A model generated the notes under the pieces. That model did no database searches. It had not been told where the DNA came from and worked only from the letters and a program-made list of their open reading frames with translations. The position numbers and the translations under genes were made by a program. A stretch of 64,000 nt of DNA, taken from contig CM018697.1 in NCBI GenBank assembly GCA_009363875.1, positions 47,447,484-47,511,483 on the forward strand, in the 5' to 3' direction. This DNA comes from Mikania micrantha (lineage: Eukaryota; Streptophyta; Magnoliopsida; Asterales; Asteraceae). Positions within the stretch are counted from its first letter, which is position 1. The number at the start of each line of letters is the position of its first letter. Positions 47,214 through 60,333 of this stretch are shown here, piece by piece.

Positions 47214-49703
47214 ATGGTGAATCTTACATTTGGATATAAGCATTATCTATGTGCATATCTAGATCCTACGACAAAGAATGGCAAAGATTTCAGACCGATG
47301 ATCGAGTTTTTGAGAAGATCAAGAATCTAACATGCCATATCCAACTCTTGTCAGATTTACAGAACTCAGCAAGGTTGATTACTGTTGATGAAGAGTATGT
47401 TATTGAGGCGAATGTGCTTGGTCAAGCCATTCAGATTACTGAAGCTGACATTCGAAGGGTTATACAATTCGGTGGAGAACCTGCAGGAATGACACTCATT
47501 CCTGAAAGGTGTATAAAGGGCTGCTTCATGAGGATTCGTTATTTTGGAGTGTACAGTGAGAACTCCATCAAGAAAGGAAAACTTCCTCTACAGTACAAGC
47601 TGCTGGCTCATGTACTGTTGCATTGTTTAAGTATGAGGAAGGGAACGTTTGATGGGCTCAGAGATCTGATGAGGTCGGCTATGGTGGTTTTGATATTGAA
47701 CAAATCGTTCAATTTCTCAGCAATGATTTTTAGATATATGTCTGATAACATCACCAAAGCAAAGGATAGATTCTACATGTATCCCAGGTTCATCCAGATG
47801 CTTATTGATGAGAGATTCCCAGAGCAGAACCTACCCAGAGTTGCTGCTGATCTTCTCAAGCTAAAGCATATGACTGACTCAAGTCTTGGTCAGGTTAAGA
47901 TTTATAAGAAGAGCAGCGATGATGTTTTGACTAAAGATTTAGTATGTCATTGTGCCAAAGCCAACTATGTAGCTCCTGATAATGATGCCTGGAGGCATGA
48001 AGATTCTAGTTCTGATAGTGAACTGTTCAGTGACAATGATGATGACCAACAACAATCACCTCCTCCTCCTCCTCCTACACAACAAGCAAGGAAATCACAA
48101 GCTCAATCTTCACAAAGTCATGATCAAACTCAAGGACAAAGTGTAACTCCTTCGACATTGGTTCCTCTTCAAGTTATATTTCTAGATCAACAAAGAGATC
48201 AAAGGCTTAGAAGATACTTCTTCTATTCATGTTGATGCTGAGAATGTGGAAGTTGATGATGAAGGTGAAGAATCTATGGAGACTAAGTCTGAGTTTGAAA
48301 CTGTTCAGGTTGGAAATAATATGGTCAATAGATTGAAGAAGAGACCTGCACAACAACAGAATGAAGAAGCCAGAGAAGAGGCAGCTGATCCAGATTTTAT
48401 TGTTGAAGAGCCTGAAACTTCAAGGCCAAAGAAAAAGAAAAGGATGGCAAAGTTGCCTAAAAAGAAGAAGAAAAGGACTCCCAGGATCATTGTATCATCT
48501 CTTGTTGTACTTTCTACTTCACCTGCTTCTGTTTTTGTGTCTACACCCATTTCTAATGCTTCAACAGTTCAAGCAGAAATTTCTACATCACCAGTTCACA
48601 TGCAGACAGATTATTTTGTGCAAACACCTGAGTTTGTGAATGTTGCTACCATTGTTCCATCTTTCATGGATGCTACAATAGTCACTACATCAGTTAAAGC
48701 AGCAACAACTTTTCAAGCCACTTATTCTTCAAGAGGAGAGTCTTTATTTGAAGGTTTAGATGACTTGGATCTAAATTTTTCTATAGGTTATGATGATTCT
48801 TAGATTAGAAGAAGGATATCTATTTTGTCAAAAGAATTTGACATGTATAAGATGGAAAAGGAGAAAGTTGAAGCTGAACAACCTTCTTCTTCAAGCTCAA
48901 GTGATCTTGATGTTCTGAAAAGTCAAATTTCTCAGTTAATGAAGTGGAAAGAAGAAGATGCAATTGAGAAGAAGTTGTTGACTGAAAGGATTAGTTCTTT
49001 GGAAACTCTGACTGCTCAACAAAGGGTTGATATTGATGTTTTGAAGAAGGAAAATCAAGACTTGAAGAAAAAGATTAATGATATTCAAGTAAAGGATAAT
49101 CAAGCTGAAGTTGCTGGTGATATTTCTGAACCGGTATTTGTGGATATTGATGATAATGAAGTGGAAGATGAGAAGATTGATTATGAGAATTTAGATATTG
49201 ATGAACATCCAAGCTTTATTGCTCATTTTGATGATAAAGATGATGATGATGTGACAGGAATGTTGGATCAGGTGGTTTGAATTCAACAACTAGTGCTATA
49301 GTGATTTACAATCCTTCAGGAATTTCTTTTGATGCTACTCATATTTCAGTTGTTACTTCTGATAAGGCTAAATATTGTAAAGATGTTGAACTTGAAGATT
49401 TAACTGATATGGAATATCCAAAGAAGATTATTGATTATTCTTTGCCTACTTTTCTTGATTTGTTTAAACAACATTCTGATATTCATTTGCAGAGAATGTA
49501 TGTTGAAATATTTGAAGAGAAAGACTTCGAGGAAGGAGAAATTGTTGGTGGTTACTCAGGGAATGACTTCTATGATATGTTGAAGTTGATTCAGATCAAG
49601 TATTTGATTTTGAACAAGATGATCAGCTAGAGTTATTTGATTTTGAACAAGATGATCCAATGGATGAAAATTTGTATAATCTACAAACATTGAAGAAGAT
49701 ATT
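47214..49703 (+). pseudogene. ORFX of B3, N-terminal part
   Basis: It starts MVNLTFGYKHYLCAYLDP at 47214. The N-terminal domain matches B1/B2 (FGGEPAGMTLIPERCIKGC, SMRKGTFDGLRDLMRSAM, FYMYPRF), followed by polyproline, a KKKKRMAKLPKKKKK basic patch, a coiled coil (about 48825-49100) and an acidic region. It has a stop near 47327 and a small deletion near 47370, and further breaks near 48235, 48803 and 49280. It is interrupted at 49704 by G and resumes at 60334. It is more diverged than B1 and B2, which agrees with B3 being older. Confidence 0.72.
49699..49703. repeat. G target-site duplication, left (ATATT)
   Basis: ATATT is repeated at 60329-60333. Removing G brings the two halves of the B3 ORFX back into collinearity with B1 and B2. 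Confidence 0.95.
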
Positions 49704-52531
49704 TGTCGCACCCCGAGAAATTCCGTCCCTTCCGGGGCGTGAGCAACAACAGATTGTCAGGATCGCAGTCTCCGGTCACACAACATGCGAGACCTATATG
49801 TCTGGTTATGCACGTACATCCAATAATTTGGATACAACAGTTTATTAATATCAGAGTTGCGAAAGTAAAGTATAGGTTAACGAAACAGTTCAATCATTCA
49901 TAGTTTGCGGAAGCGTTAACTTAAAACAGTTTTCAAAACAACACAAGTTTAATGTTTGCGGAAGCGATTAAAGATGGTTTGGTAATACAAAAGTAACACG
50001 ATCAATATTTAAATATTATCAAATGGCCTAAGACACTACAGTAGATGCATGGACTCAATCCTAGCATCCTAGTCCTTGTGCATGTGCCTTAGTTACCTGA
50101 GAAAACATGCGAGTAAAGAGTCAACAAAAAGGTTGGTGAGAGCACAGGTTTGTAATCAGCAGTAAACATTCAAATGTTTAAAGTAAAGTTTGCAGGTCTA
50201 TTTTTCAATACAATGCAATATCAATTGATAGCTAGTCAATATGTGTTATATCATATGCGGGTTCGCAACCGAAGCTAACATGCTGCCTCCCGCCATATCC
50301 ATCCAAGATATGGCAAATGTTGTTTGGTCAATTATGCACTGTTCCGACCTCCAGTCGGGGTGGCCATACGGCTCGCAACAGTGGGGCTTGTCAGGCCCAA
50401 ATAGTACTATTCAGAATTACCACGCTGAGCGCAACGCGCTATTAACGGTTCGAGGTGTGTTTAATGAGGACTTATCAGTTTTGTGGATGAATGCCACACA
50501 TATGCATATACGATATTAGCGTGTACAAAAATAACCAAAAGTGTGTAAGTTGTTCAAAAACAGTTGTAAGCAATGTTTTCTTCCCCAAAGGTAGAAAATG
50601 TAAAAAGGGGCCGTGAACTCACCTGTTACAGCAGTCCCGGTGTGTATGTGTTCGCGTCTGCGAATGCTAGCACCTGCTAGTATGCACCTATAACCATATA
50701 GGTGAAAGTATGTGTTTTGTGGTGTGTTGTATCCCATACAACTCCAAGTGTCGGTGTGCTCAACCGAGTGTGTGTGTTGGCTTGTGTTGTCTCGACGAAT
50801 CGTTGGTGACACGATTGTTGTGTTTACGTGCCTCAATGCACATAAGACACCAAATGCATCCTATGACTCTAATCACATAAGTTACCATTTTTAGAAAGTT
50901 TCCAATTTAGGAAAGTGTGGTTATGAAATCCCATTTCATAAAACCAATAACTTCCAATATGTTTATAAAATCATGTTTTAACACTTAAAACGCATCGTCG
51001 GCGCATAAATCATCATATACGCCGTTTTGCCCAAATAAAGTTTCCTTATTTGGAAAGTATCCGTTTAAAACTCATTTTCACAAATCAAGGTTTCCAATAT
51101 GTTTAGAAATGATTTTTAAACATATTTTAAGAATCAAAGTTCATCAAATCTTTCAAAAACATCAAAAGCCCTCTTTTGATTTTCAAAAGTTTCCATTTAT
51201 AGTAAGTTTATACAAAACCATGATTTTGACAAAAATCAAATATCCCAATGTGTTCCTAAACACTCCAATACACATTTAACAACATCTAGACATGTCTAAC
51301 ATGTCTAGATCATCACAAATCCAAGACTTGCAACATAAAAGTTTCCTTTTATGGCAAGTGCACCAAATCATTACCAAATCAAACCTAACTTAACCAAAAC
51401 TCGATTCTAACATTACTAAACACTAAAATCAGTAAATCCATGACAATAACACATCCAATCACCAACAATATCGTGTACAATAACCGTATGGAGTTGCATG
51501 TGGGTTTTAACCCATTGCATGTACGATCTAACTATAAGAAATCATGTAAAACTACCTTAGATGCAAGATTTCAGTGGTGATGGCTATTGATGATGGAGTT
51601 CTAGTGGGTTGATGGTTGCTCCAAGCTTCTTTATGGCTTCAAATACCTCCTACAAGCTCCAATGGCTCCAAATAGTCCACCAATGTAAGGAATAGCTCAA
51701 AGGATGGTACCAGGGGGATCGGAGGCTGATATCAGTGGGTTTTGGTCGCAAATGGATATGAGAGATCGAGTGAATTGCAAAGGAGCCGGATAGAAATGAG
51801 ATGGGGTTGATTATAAGGAAATTTTGATCTGCATGGCCTTCGCGTACCGTGGAGGCCGATCAAAAGTTTTCATCGCGTACCGCGATGAGATTCGGGAGTC
51901 TCGACTCCCGGTTTTCGTCGCGTATCGCGGAGCCTTTCGCGATGGGGTTGTCGCGTACCGCGACGGGTCCCATTCCTTGATTTTCGATTTCGTTGATACG
52001 ATTTCGCTCATACTCGATTTCTAACGCTTATTCTAAACATCTAATACATGTTTAACATATAATCACAAAGTAGCACATAAGTTTGGTTGATCACCAACGT
52101 TCGTCAGATTCGTGTGTGTGTTTTGATAATTCCTCGAATTATCTTTGATAGTTTGTGTTCGTGTGTAACGAAGTGTTTGCACGCTTGATTAATCCTAATC
52201 AACGTGTAATGCACAATTCAATAACTCCTCGAATTATTGTCTTGTGTTAGTGTTGTGTTTGCCACACTTGGTTTCCAAAACCAATGTGCAATGTACGATT
52301 CGATAGTTCCTCGAACTACCGTTTCGTAGTTGTTTGTGTTCAACATCATTAAATGAAATGCAACAAGTATGAATGTGAAATGTAAAGAAAGTAAGAGTTG
52401 CAATTTACCTGAAATTGCCGGGTGTCACATCATCCCCTTGTTGAAAGAAATTTTGTCCCGAAATTTGGTTGTTGTTGGTGGTGTTTGAGAAACAAGAGTG
52501 TTTGAGAAGCAAAAATTTTCTGGTTGTCACA
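49704..52531 (-). repeat. G 3' LTR
   Basis: TGTCGCACCCC to GGTTGTCACA. It includes a CG-rich block of TCGCGTACCGCGA-type palindromes (51838-51962), a perfect inverted repeat CGGGAGTC-TC-GACTCCCG (51893-51910), and three related hairpins at 52125-52143, 52219-52239 and 52301-52321. Its last 102 bp duplicate the PPT region. No gene was seen. The matching small ORFs in both LTRs merely reflect LTR identity. Confidence 0.93.
52430..52531 (-). repeat. 102-bp U3 extension with captured polypurine tract
   Basis: TGTCACATCATCCCCTTGTTGAAAG occurs at 52423 and again at 52525, the second copy being the real LTR edge and PPT. So the LTR contains an internal PPT-plus-U3-start copy 102 bp inside its end. 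The 5' LTR has the same extension (60227-60328). Confidence 0.85.
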
Positions 52532-52545
52532 TCATCCCCTTGTTG
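52532..52545 (-). other. G polypurine tract
   Basis: The minus strand reads CAACAAGGGGATGA directly before the 3' LTR. Confidence 0.85.
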
Positions 52546-52566
52546 AAAGGAATTTCGTCCCGAAAT

Positions 52567-55500
52567 TTATTCGTTGTTGTCGGCGATCAACGTTGCCTGT
52601 TTGAAGAGATGGGGATATTTGCGCATCATCTGATCTTCACGCTCCCACGTGAATTCAGGTCCGCGTTTCGAGTTCCATCGAACTTTGACAATGGGTATCT
52701 TGCTCTGTTTGAGTTGTTTGACCTCACGGTCCATGATTTCAACCGCTTCTTCCACGAACCGTAGCTGTTCATCCACCTGGATCTCATCCGGTGGGACAAT
52801 AAGTGTTTCGTCAGATAGACACTTTTTCAAGTTTGAGACGTGAAACATGTTGTGAACTCCATCGAGTTCGGCTGGTAAGTTGAGTTGGTATGCCACTGGA
52901 CCAATCCTTTTCAGGATCTCGAAAGGTCCAATATACCGTGGGTTCAGTTTGCCTCGTTTACCAAAACGAATGACGCCTTTCCATGGCGAAACTTTTAGAA
53001 GGACTTTGTCTCCTATCTGAAATTCCAAAGGCTTTCGGCGTTTGTCGGCATAGCTCTTTTGACGATCACGAGCTGCTGCCATGCGATTTCTGATTTGCAC
53101 GATTTTCTCCGTCGTTTCATGTACAAGTTCCGGGCCAGTGAGCTGACTGTCGCCCACTTCCGCCCAGCAGATGGGTGATCGGCATTTCCTGCCATAGAGT
53201 GCCTCAAAAGGCGCTGCTTTGATGCTTGTATGGTAACTGTTGTTGTAGGAGAACTCCACCAATGGTAAATGGGTTTCCCAGCTGTTGCCGAAGTCCACTA
53301 CGCATGCTCGTAGCATATCTTCAAGGGTTTGTATTGTGCGTTCACTCTGGCCATCAGTTTGTGGCTGGTATGCTGTACTCATATCCAACCGTGTGCCAAG
53401 CGACTTTTGCAATGATTTCCAGAAGTTAGAAGTGAATCTGGCGTCTCGATCAGAAATAATGGAGATTGGCACTCCATGTCGCGAGACTACTTCCTTGACA
53501 TAGATTCTGGCTAGCTTTTCCATTTTGTCATTCTCCTTGATCGCAAGGAAATGTGCTGACTTAGTCAGTCGGTCCACAATTACCCAGATAGTGTCACATC
53601 CACTAGGTGTTCGGGGTAATTTGGTAATGAAATCCATGGAGATTTGTTACCATTTCCACATGGGGATCTCGGGTTGGGTGAGTAATCCAGATGGTTTCTG
53701 GTACTCGATCTTGACTTTGGCACAAGTCAAGCATTTGCCCACGTAGGTGGCGATGTCGGCTTTCATGTGCGGCCACCAGTAAAGTACCTTCAGATCGTGA
53801 TACATCTTATCAGATTCAGGGTGAATGGAATACCGTGATTTGTGAGCCTCGTCCATCACAAGGTCTCGTAGGTTTCCGTGACGTGGAACCCAGATGCGTT
53901 CCATGAAATAAAGTAAGCCATCGGCTTTTTCCGTAAGTTGTTGTTCCATTCCTCTTAGTGATTCAGCCGCTAAGTTTTCAGGTTTCAGTGCCTCCACCTG
54001 GCATTACGTATCTGTTCAGGGAGGTTGGGAAGGATTGTGAGCTGTAAAGCTCGTACCCTCTTGGGTTTCGAAGTGTTTTTCCGGCTTAGAGCATCGGCCA
54101 CCACATTGGCCTTCCCCGGGTGATACTTGATAGCACACTCATAGTCGTTTAGGAGTTCGAGCCAGCGACGTTGTTGCATGTTCAGTTCCTTTTGTTCGAA
54201 TATGTGTTGGAGACTCTTATGATCAGTGTATATCGTACACTTTGTACCACACAGGTAGTGTCTCCAGATCTTGAGTGCAAATACCACGGCTCCAAGTTCC
54301 AAATCGTGGGTGGTGTAGTTCTTCTCGTGGACTTTCAGTTGTCGAGAAGCATATGCGATCACCTTTTCTCGCTGCATTAGCACGCAGCCGAGCCCTTGTA
54401 TTGAGGCATCGCAATATACTACGAAGTCATCCGTTCCATCAGGAAGTGATAAGATAGGTGCACTACAGAGCTTCTGCTTGAGAAGTTGGAATGCAGCTTC
54501 TTGTTTGTCAATCCAGAGATACTTCTTGTCCTTATGGGTTAGGGATGTAAGGGGTTGTGCTATCTTTGAAAATCCTTCGATAAATCGTCGATAATAGCCT
54601 GCCAAGCCTAGGAATTGTCGCACCTCAGTTGGGGTCTTTGGTGCTTCCCAGTTCTTGATTGCCTCTATCTTAGATTTATCCACATGAATCCCTTGTTCAT
54701 TAACAACATGTCCCAAAAATTGGACTTCTCGAATCCAGAAGTCGCACTTTGAGAGTTTAGCGTACAGCTTCTCTTTCCGGAGTAGTTCGAGAGCCAATTG
54801 AAGATGCTCTTTGTGTTCCTCCTGGGTTTTGGAGTAGATGAGAATATCATCTATGAATACAATGATGAACTTGTCGAGGTATGGTTTGCACACTCTATTC
54901 ATGAGATCCATGAATACTGCGGGTGCGTTTGTCAGCCCAAACGGCATAACTAAGAACTCATAATGGCCATACCGAGTGCGAAAAGCAGTCTTGGAGATAT
55001 CTTCCTCCTGAATCCTCAACTGATGGTACCCAGATCGCAAATCGATCTTAGAGTAATAACTCGATCCTTGAAGTTGATCGAACAAATCGTCAATGCGAGG
55101 TAAGGGGTAACGGTTTTTGATCGTCACTTTGTTCAATTCCCGATAGTCAATGCACATACGGAAAGTGCCATCCTTCTTCTTTACAAACAAGACCGGAGCT
55201 CCCAGGGTGAGAAGCTTGGTCTGATGAAACCCTTGTCCAGCAACTCCTGCAGCTGGTTGGACAGTTCCTGCATCTCCGAAGGTGCAAGTCGATATGGTGC
55301 TCGTGCGATAGGTGCTGCTCCCGGCACAAGGTCTATGCGGAACTCCACTTGTCGAGGTGGTGGTAGTCCTGGTAGATCCTCAGGGAATACGTCGGGATAG
55401 TCGCATACGACTGGGATGTCTTCTATTTTCTTCTCCTCTTCAGTCTTGTCGGTGATAGGCGCCAGAATGGTTGTGTATCCCTTTCGTAGGCATTTGTAAG

Positions 55501-57210
55501 CTTTCATGCACGAGATGATGTTCAGAGGAGTGTCACTCCTTTCGCCCTTGATATCTAGAGTTTCTCTGCCAGGGAGAGGTATGCGCACAACCTTGTCGTG
55601 GCAAATGATTTCGGCCTGGTTTTCAGACAACCAATCCATGCCCACTACAACGTCAAAACTGCCTAGTGTAACCGGCATGAGGTCAATCTTAAATGTATGG
55701 CCTGCTAGCTCTAACGTGCATTCTTTCAGAATGTGCTTAGTCACAATTAATTTACCATCAGCTAGTTCTACTGTATACTCAAACTCTAAGGGCATTGGGG
55801 TAATGGCAAGTATCTCATTAAAGTCCTTAGATATAAAGCTTTTCTCAGCCCCAGTATCAAACAATACAGAAGCATAATTATCGTTCAAGAGATACGTACC
55901 GGTTGCAAGGTTGGGATCCCTCCTGGCCTCCTTGGCCCCAATCATGAAGGCTCGTCCCCTCGTGCCATTGTTCCCATTATTGTTCGGTTGGTTGTTGTTT
56001 TTTTTCAGGTGCGGGCAGTCCTTCTTGAAGTGCCCTGGTTTTCCACATTCGAAGCAGCCCTTTGGTGCTTCAAGTTGTTGCTGTTGTTGGGGTTGTGGGG
56101 TCTTTGCAAGTAGTTCACCCCTGCAGTCTTTAGCTGCATGTCCCCCTTTTCCACAGCGCTGGCATTGAAAGCGGCCACACTGACCCTGTGCATGGTGGAA
56201 GTTGCACTTGTGGCATTTAGGGTGTTTCCCGGCATAACCTCCTTGGTTCTGGGTGGTTGGGATGGGTGGGGCATAAGCTTGGGTTGATCCAAACTTACGT
56301 TGCTGTGGTGGTGGTTGAAGAGTGGAAGTCTTGTTCAGGGTGTCATCCCATTTTCGTTTGCCCTTGTCGTTAGTTGTGGTCACAGCACCACGAGGTGGCA
56401 AGAGTCCTTGTGCGACAGCTGAATCGGTAAGTTTGTGAGTTAGTCGCACTGTTTGTTGCATGGTGATGGGGTCAGCAGAAAGTACCATGCCCTGAATTTG
56501 AGGTGGTAGTCCCTCAATGTACTTCTCTATGTGCTTGAAAGGTGGGTTTGCCATTTCCGGACACAGGTTTGCCAGCTCATAAGATCGAGCTGTGTAAGCC
56601 TCGACCTCGGAACCAACCATCTTGTGGTTCCAAAACTCAGTCTCAAGTTTCTGCACCTCACCACGAGGGCAGTACTCACGGTTCAACATTTGCTTAAAGT
56701 TATCCCAGGGCATAGCGTTGGCTGCATCAAGCCCTAGGTTCTGAACATTGGCATTCCACCAAGTGAGGACAGCTCCCTCGAATGTCCCTGCAGCGAACTT
56801 GGCCCTGTCCTCGTTCCTGCAATTGCTCATGGCGAAGGCTGATTCTGCCTTCTCAATCCAACGTAATAGCCCAACGGCTTCCTCAGTGCCGCTGAATGAA
56901 TGGGGTTTGCAATCCAGAAACATCTTGAATGTGCAGAGAGGTGGGTTAGGATTTGCTCCTAAGATATGCAAAGAGTAGAGTTGGGTTAAGTATCGAGTAA
57001 ACATGTTGAATTGGAAACAAGTGATTGTGGTGCAAGGTGAATATGAACAGATTCATCACCTTGGTTCAGTGGGTTTTGATTACGGGCGGCTTCTCGTGCA
57101 GCAAGTACCTCCTCAACCCGTTCGTTGATGAGGGCGTTCAGTTCAGCTGCAGTAAGGTTGATGTTTCCACGTCCGCCTGCATTCCTACGTCCTCCACGTC
57201 TTCCAGCCAT
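52567..57210 (-). pseudogene. gag-pol: G gag-pol polyprotein gene, lightly damaged
   Basis: Start MAGRRGGRRNAGG at 57210. A frame change occurs near 56995. Then follow a Gag core (GLLRWIEKAESAF), two knuckles (CQRCGKGGHAAKDC, CFECGKPGHFKKDC), protease LFDTGAEKSFIS, RT (IDYRELNKVTIKNRYPLPRI, FIDDILIYS), RNase H (YCDASIQGLGCVL), the HHCC integrase zinc domain, core (MDFITKLP, ISDRDARF, GQSERTIQTLEDML), GPF motif and chromodomain-like tail (VKVRWNSKRGPEFTWE). Defects against family motifs are one-base losses near 55195 (in ...SPWG) and 53999, and a nonsense codon after WKW at about 53646-53648. Confidence 0.92.
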
Positions 57211-57488
57211 GATATTCATAGCGAGAATACGTGTTAGTGTTTGCCCAATGACTAATGTAGTGTGTGCGGTAGGTACTCGTGAGGAACATGTAGAGCGATC
57301 GGCTTCCACCGTCATGTGTAGTCACATGCGGTGACGATGATGACGCCATTTGCTATGGTGCGCGTAATAAGCGTGTGTATACAATCATGTATGCCAGTAT
57401 CACAATACTAAGCACTAGGTGTTGTGTGGAGACTAGTGGTTATAGACTAAGTTCACTAAATGCAAACCTAATTCGCAATAACCGGAGT

Positions 57489-57499
57489 CTCTGATACCA
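57489..57499 (-). other. G primer-binding site (initiator-Met tRNA)
   Basis: The minus strand reads TGGTATCAGAG, three bases from the 5' LTR. Confidence 0.92.
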
Positions 57500-57502
57500 A
57501 TC

Positions 57503-60328
57503 TGTCGCACCCCGAGAAATCCCGTCCCTCCCGGGGCGCGAGCGACAACAGATTGTCAGGATCGCAGTCTATGGTCACACAACATGCGAGACCTATATGT
57601 CTGGTTATGCACGTACATCCAATAATTTGGATAAAACAGTTTATTAATATCAGAGTTGCGGAAGTAAAGTATATGTTAACGAAACAGTTCAATCATTCAT
57701 AGTTTGCGGAAGCGTTAACTTAAAACAGTTTTCAAAACAACACAAGTTTAATGTTTGCGGAAGCGATTAAAGATGGTTTGCTAATACAAAAGTAACACGA
57801 TCAATATTTAAATATTATCAAATGGCCTAAGACACTACAGTAGATGCATGGACTCAATCCTAGCATCCTAGTCCTTGTGCATGTGCCTTAGTTACCTGAG
57901 AAAACATGCGAGTAAAGAGTCAACAAAAAGGTTGGTGAGAGCACAGGTTTGTAATCAGCAGTAAACATTCAAATGTTTAAAGTAAAGTTTGCAGGTCTAT
58001 TTTTCAATACAATGCAATATCAATTGATAGCTAGTCAATATGTGTTATATCATATGCGGGTTCGCAACCGAAGCTAAAATGCTGCCTCCCGCCATATCCA
58101 TCCAAGATATGGCAAATGTTGTTTGGTCAATTATGCACTGTTCCGACCTCCAGTCGGGGTGGCCATACGGCTCGCAACAGTGGGGCTTGTCAGGCCCAAA
58201 TAGTACTATTCAGAATTACCACGCTGAGCGCAACGCGCTATTAACGGTTCGAGGTGTGTTTAATGAGGACTTATCAGTTTTGTGGATGAATGCCACACAT
58301 ATGCATATACGATATTAGCGTGTACAAAAATAACCTAAAGTGTGTAAGTTGTTCAAAAATAGTTGTAAGCAATGTTTTCTCCCCCAAAGGTAGAAAATGT
58401 AAAAAGGGGCCGTGAACTGACCTGTTACAGCAGTCCCGGTGTGTATGTGTTCGCGTCTGCGAATGCTAGCACCTGCTAGTATGCACCTATAACCATATAG
58501 GTGTAAGTATGTGTTTTGTGGTGTGTTGTATCCCATACAACTCCAAGTGTCGGTGTGCTCAACCGAGTGTGTGTGTTGGCTTGTGTTGTCTCGACGAATC
58601 GTTGGTGACACGATTGTTGTGTTTACGTGCCTCAATGCACCTAAGACACCAAATGCATCCTATGACTCTAATCACATAAGTTACCATTTTTAGAAAGTTT
58701 CCAATTTAGGAAAGTGTGGTTATGAAATCCCATTTCGTAAAACCAATAACTTCCAATATGTTTATAAAATCATGTTTTAACACTTAAAACGCATCGTCGG
58801 CGCATAAATCATCATATACGCCGTTTTGCCCAATAAAGTTTCCTTATTTGGAAAGTATCCGTTTAAAACTCATTTTCACAAATCAAGGTTTCCAATATGT
58901 TTAGAAATCATTTTTAAACATATTTCAAGAATCAAAGTTCATCAAATCTTTCAAAAACATCAAAAGCCCTCTTTTGATTTTTAAAAGTTTCCATTTATAG
59001 TAAGTTTATACAAAACCATGATTTTGACAAAAATCAAATATCCCAATGTGTTCCTAAACACTCCAATACACATTTAACAACATCTAGACATGTCTAACAT
59101 GTCTAGATCATCACAAATCCAAGACTTGCAACATAAAAGTTTCCTTTTATGGCATGTGCACCAAATCATTACCAAATCAAACCTAACTTAACCAAAACTC
59201 GATTCTAACATTACTAAACACTAAAATCAGTAAATCCATGACAATAACACATCCAATCACCAACAATATCGTGTACAATAACCGTATGGAGTTGCATGTG
59301 GGTTTTAACCCATTGCATGTACGATCTAACTATAAGAAATCATGTAAAACTACCTTAGATGCAAGATTTCAGTGGTGATGGCTATTGATGATGGAGTTCC
59401 AGTGGGTTGATGGTTGCTCCAAGCTTCTTGATGGCTTCAAATACCTCCTACAAGCTCCAATGGCTCCAAATAGTCCACCAATGTAAGGAATAGCTCAAAG
59501 GATGGTACCAGGGGGATTGGAGGCTGATATCAGTGGGTTTTGGTCGCAAATGGATGTGAGAGTTCGAGTGAATTGCAAAGGAGCCGGATAGAAATGAGAT
59601 GGGTTGATTGTAAGGAAATTTTGATCTGCATGGCCTTCGCATACCGCGGAGGCCGATCAAAAGTTTTCATCGCGTACCGCGATGAGATTCGGGAGTCTCG
59701 ACTCCCGGTTTTCGTCGCGTATCGCGGAGCCTTTCGCGATGGGGTTGTCGCGTACCGCGACGGGTCCCATTTCTTGATTTTCGATTTCGTTGATACGATT
59801 TTGCTCATACTCGATTTCTAACGCTTATTCTAAACATCTAATACATGTTTAACATATAATCACAAAGTAGCACATAAGTTTGGTTGATCACCAACGTTCG
59901 TGAGATTCGTGTGTGTGTTTTGATAATTCCTCGAATTATCTTTGATAGTTTGTGTTCGTGTGTAACGAAGTGTTTGCACGCTTGATTAATCCTAATCAAC
60001 GTGTAATGCACAATTCAATAACTCCTCGAATTATTGTCTTGTGTTAGTGTTGTGTTTGCCACACTTGGTTTCCAAAACCAATGTGCAATGTACGATTCGA
60101 TAGTTCCTCGAACTACCGTTTCGTAGTTGTTTGTGTTCAACATCGTTAAATGAAATGCAACAAGTATGAATGTGAAATGTAAAGAAAGTAAGAGTTGCAA
60201 TTTACCTGAAATTGCCGGGTGTCACATCATCCCCTTGTTGAAAGAAATTTCGTCCCGAAATTTGGTTGTTGTTGGTGGTGTTTGAGAAACAAGTGTGTTT
60301 GAGAAGCAAAAATTTTCTGGTTGTCACA
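57503..60328 (-). repeat. G 5' LTR
   Basis: It pairs with 49704-52531, 2,826 against 2,828 bp, and carries the same CG-rich palindromes (59635-59762), hairpin series and 102-bp extension. It drives transcription leftwards. Confidence 0.93.
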
Positions 60329-60333
60329 ATATT

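Larger units (their letters stand above)
49704..60328 (-). mobile_element. Element G, complete Ty3/gypsy (chromovirus) retrotransposon
   Basis: 10.6 kb with 2.8-kb LTRs at 49704-52531 and 57503-60328, ATATT duplications, a PBS, a PPT and a gag-pol with a chromodomain-like C-terminus. By eye the LTRs differ at roughly three dozen positions (a little over 1%), so it is a recent insertion. Integrase, RT and chromodomain style suggest the Tekay/Del group. Confidence 0.95.

Noticed and set aside
50241..50519. 92-codon plus-strand ORF present in both G LTRs (also 58040-58318)
   Set aside because: Its conservation follows from the LTRs being nearly identical. It is antisense to the element and shows no recognisable domain.
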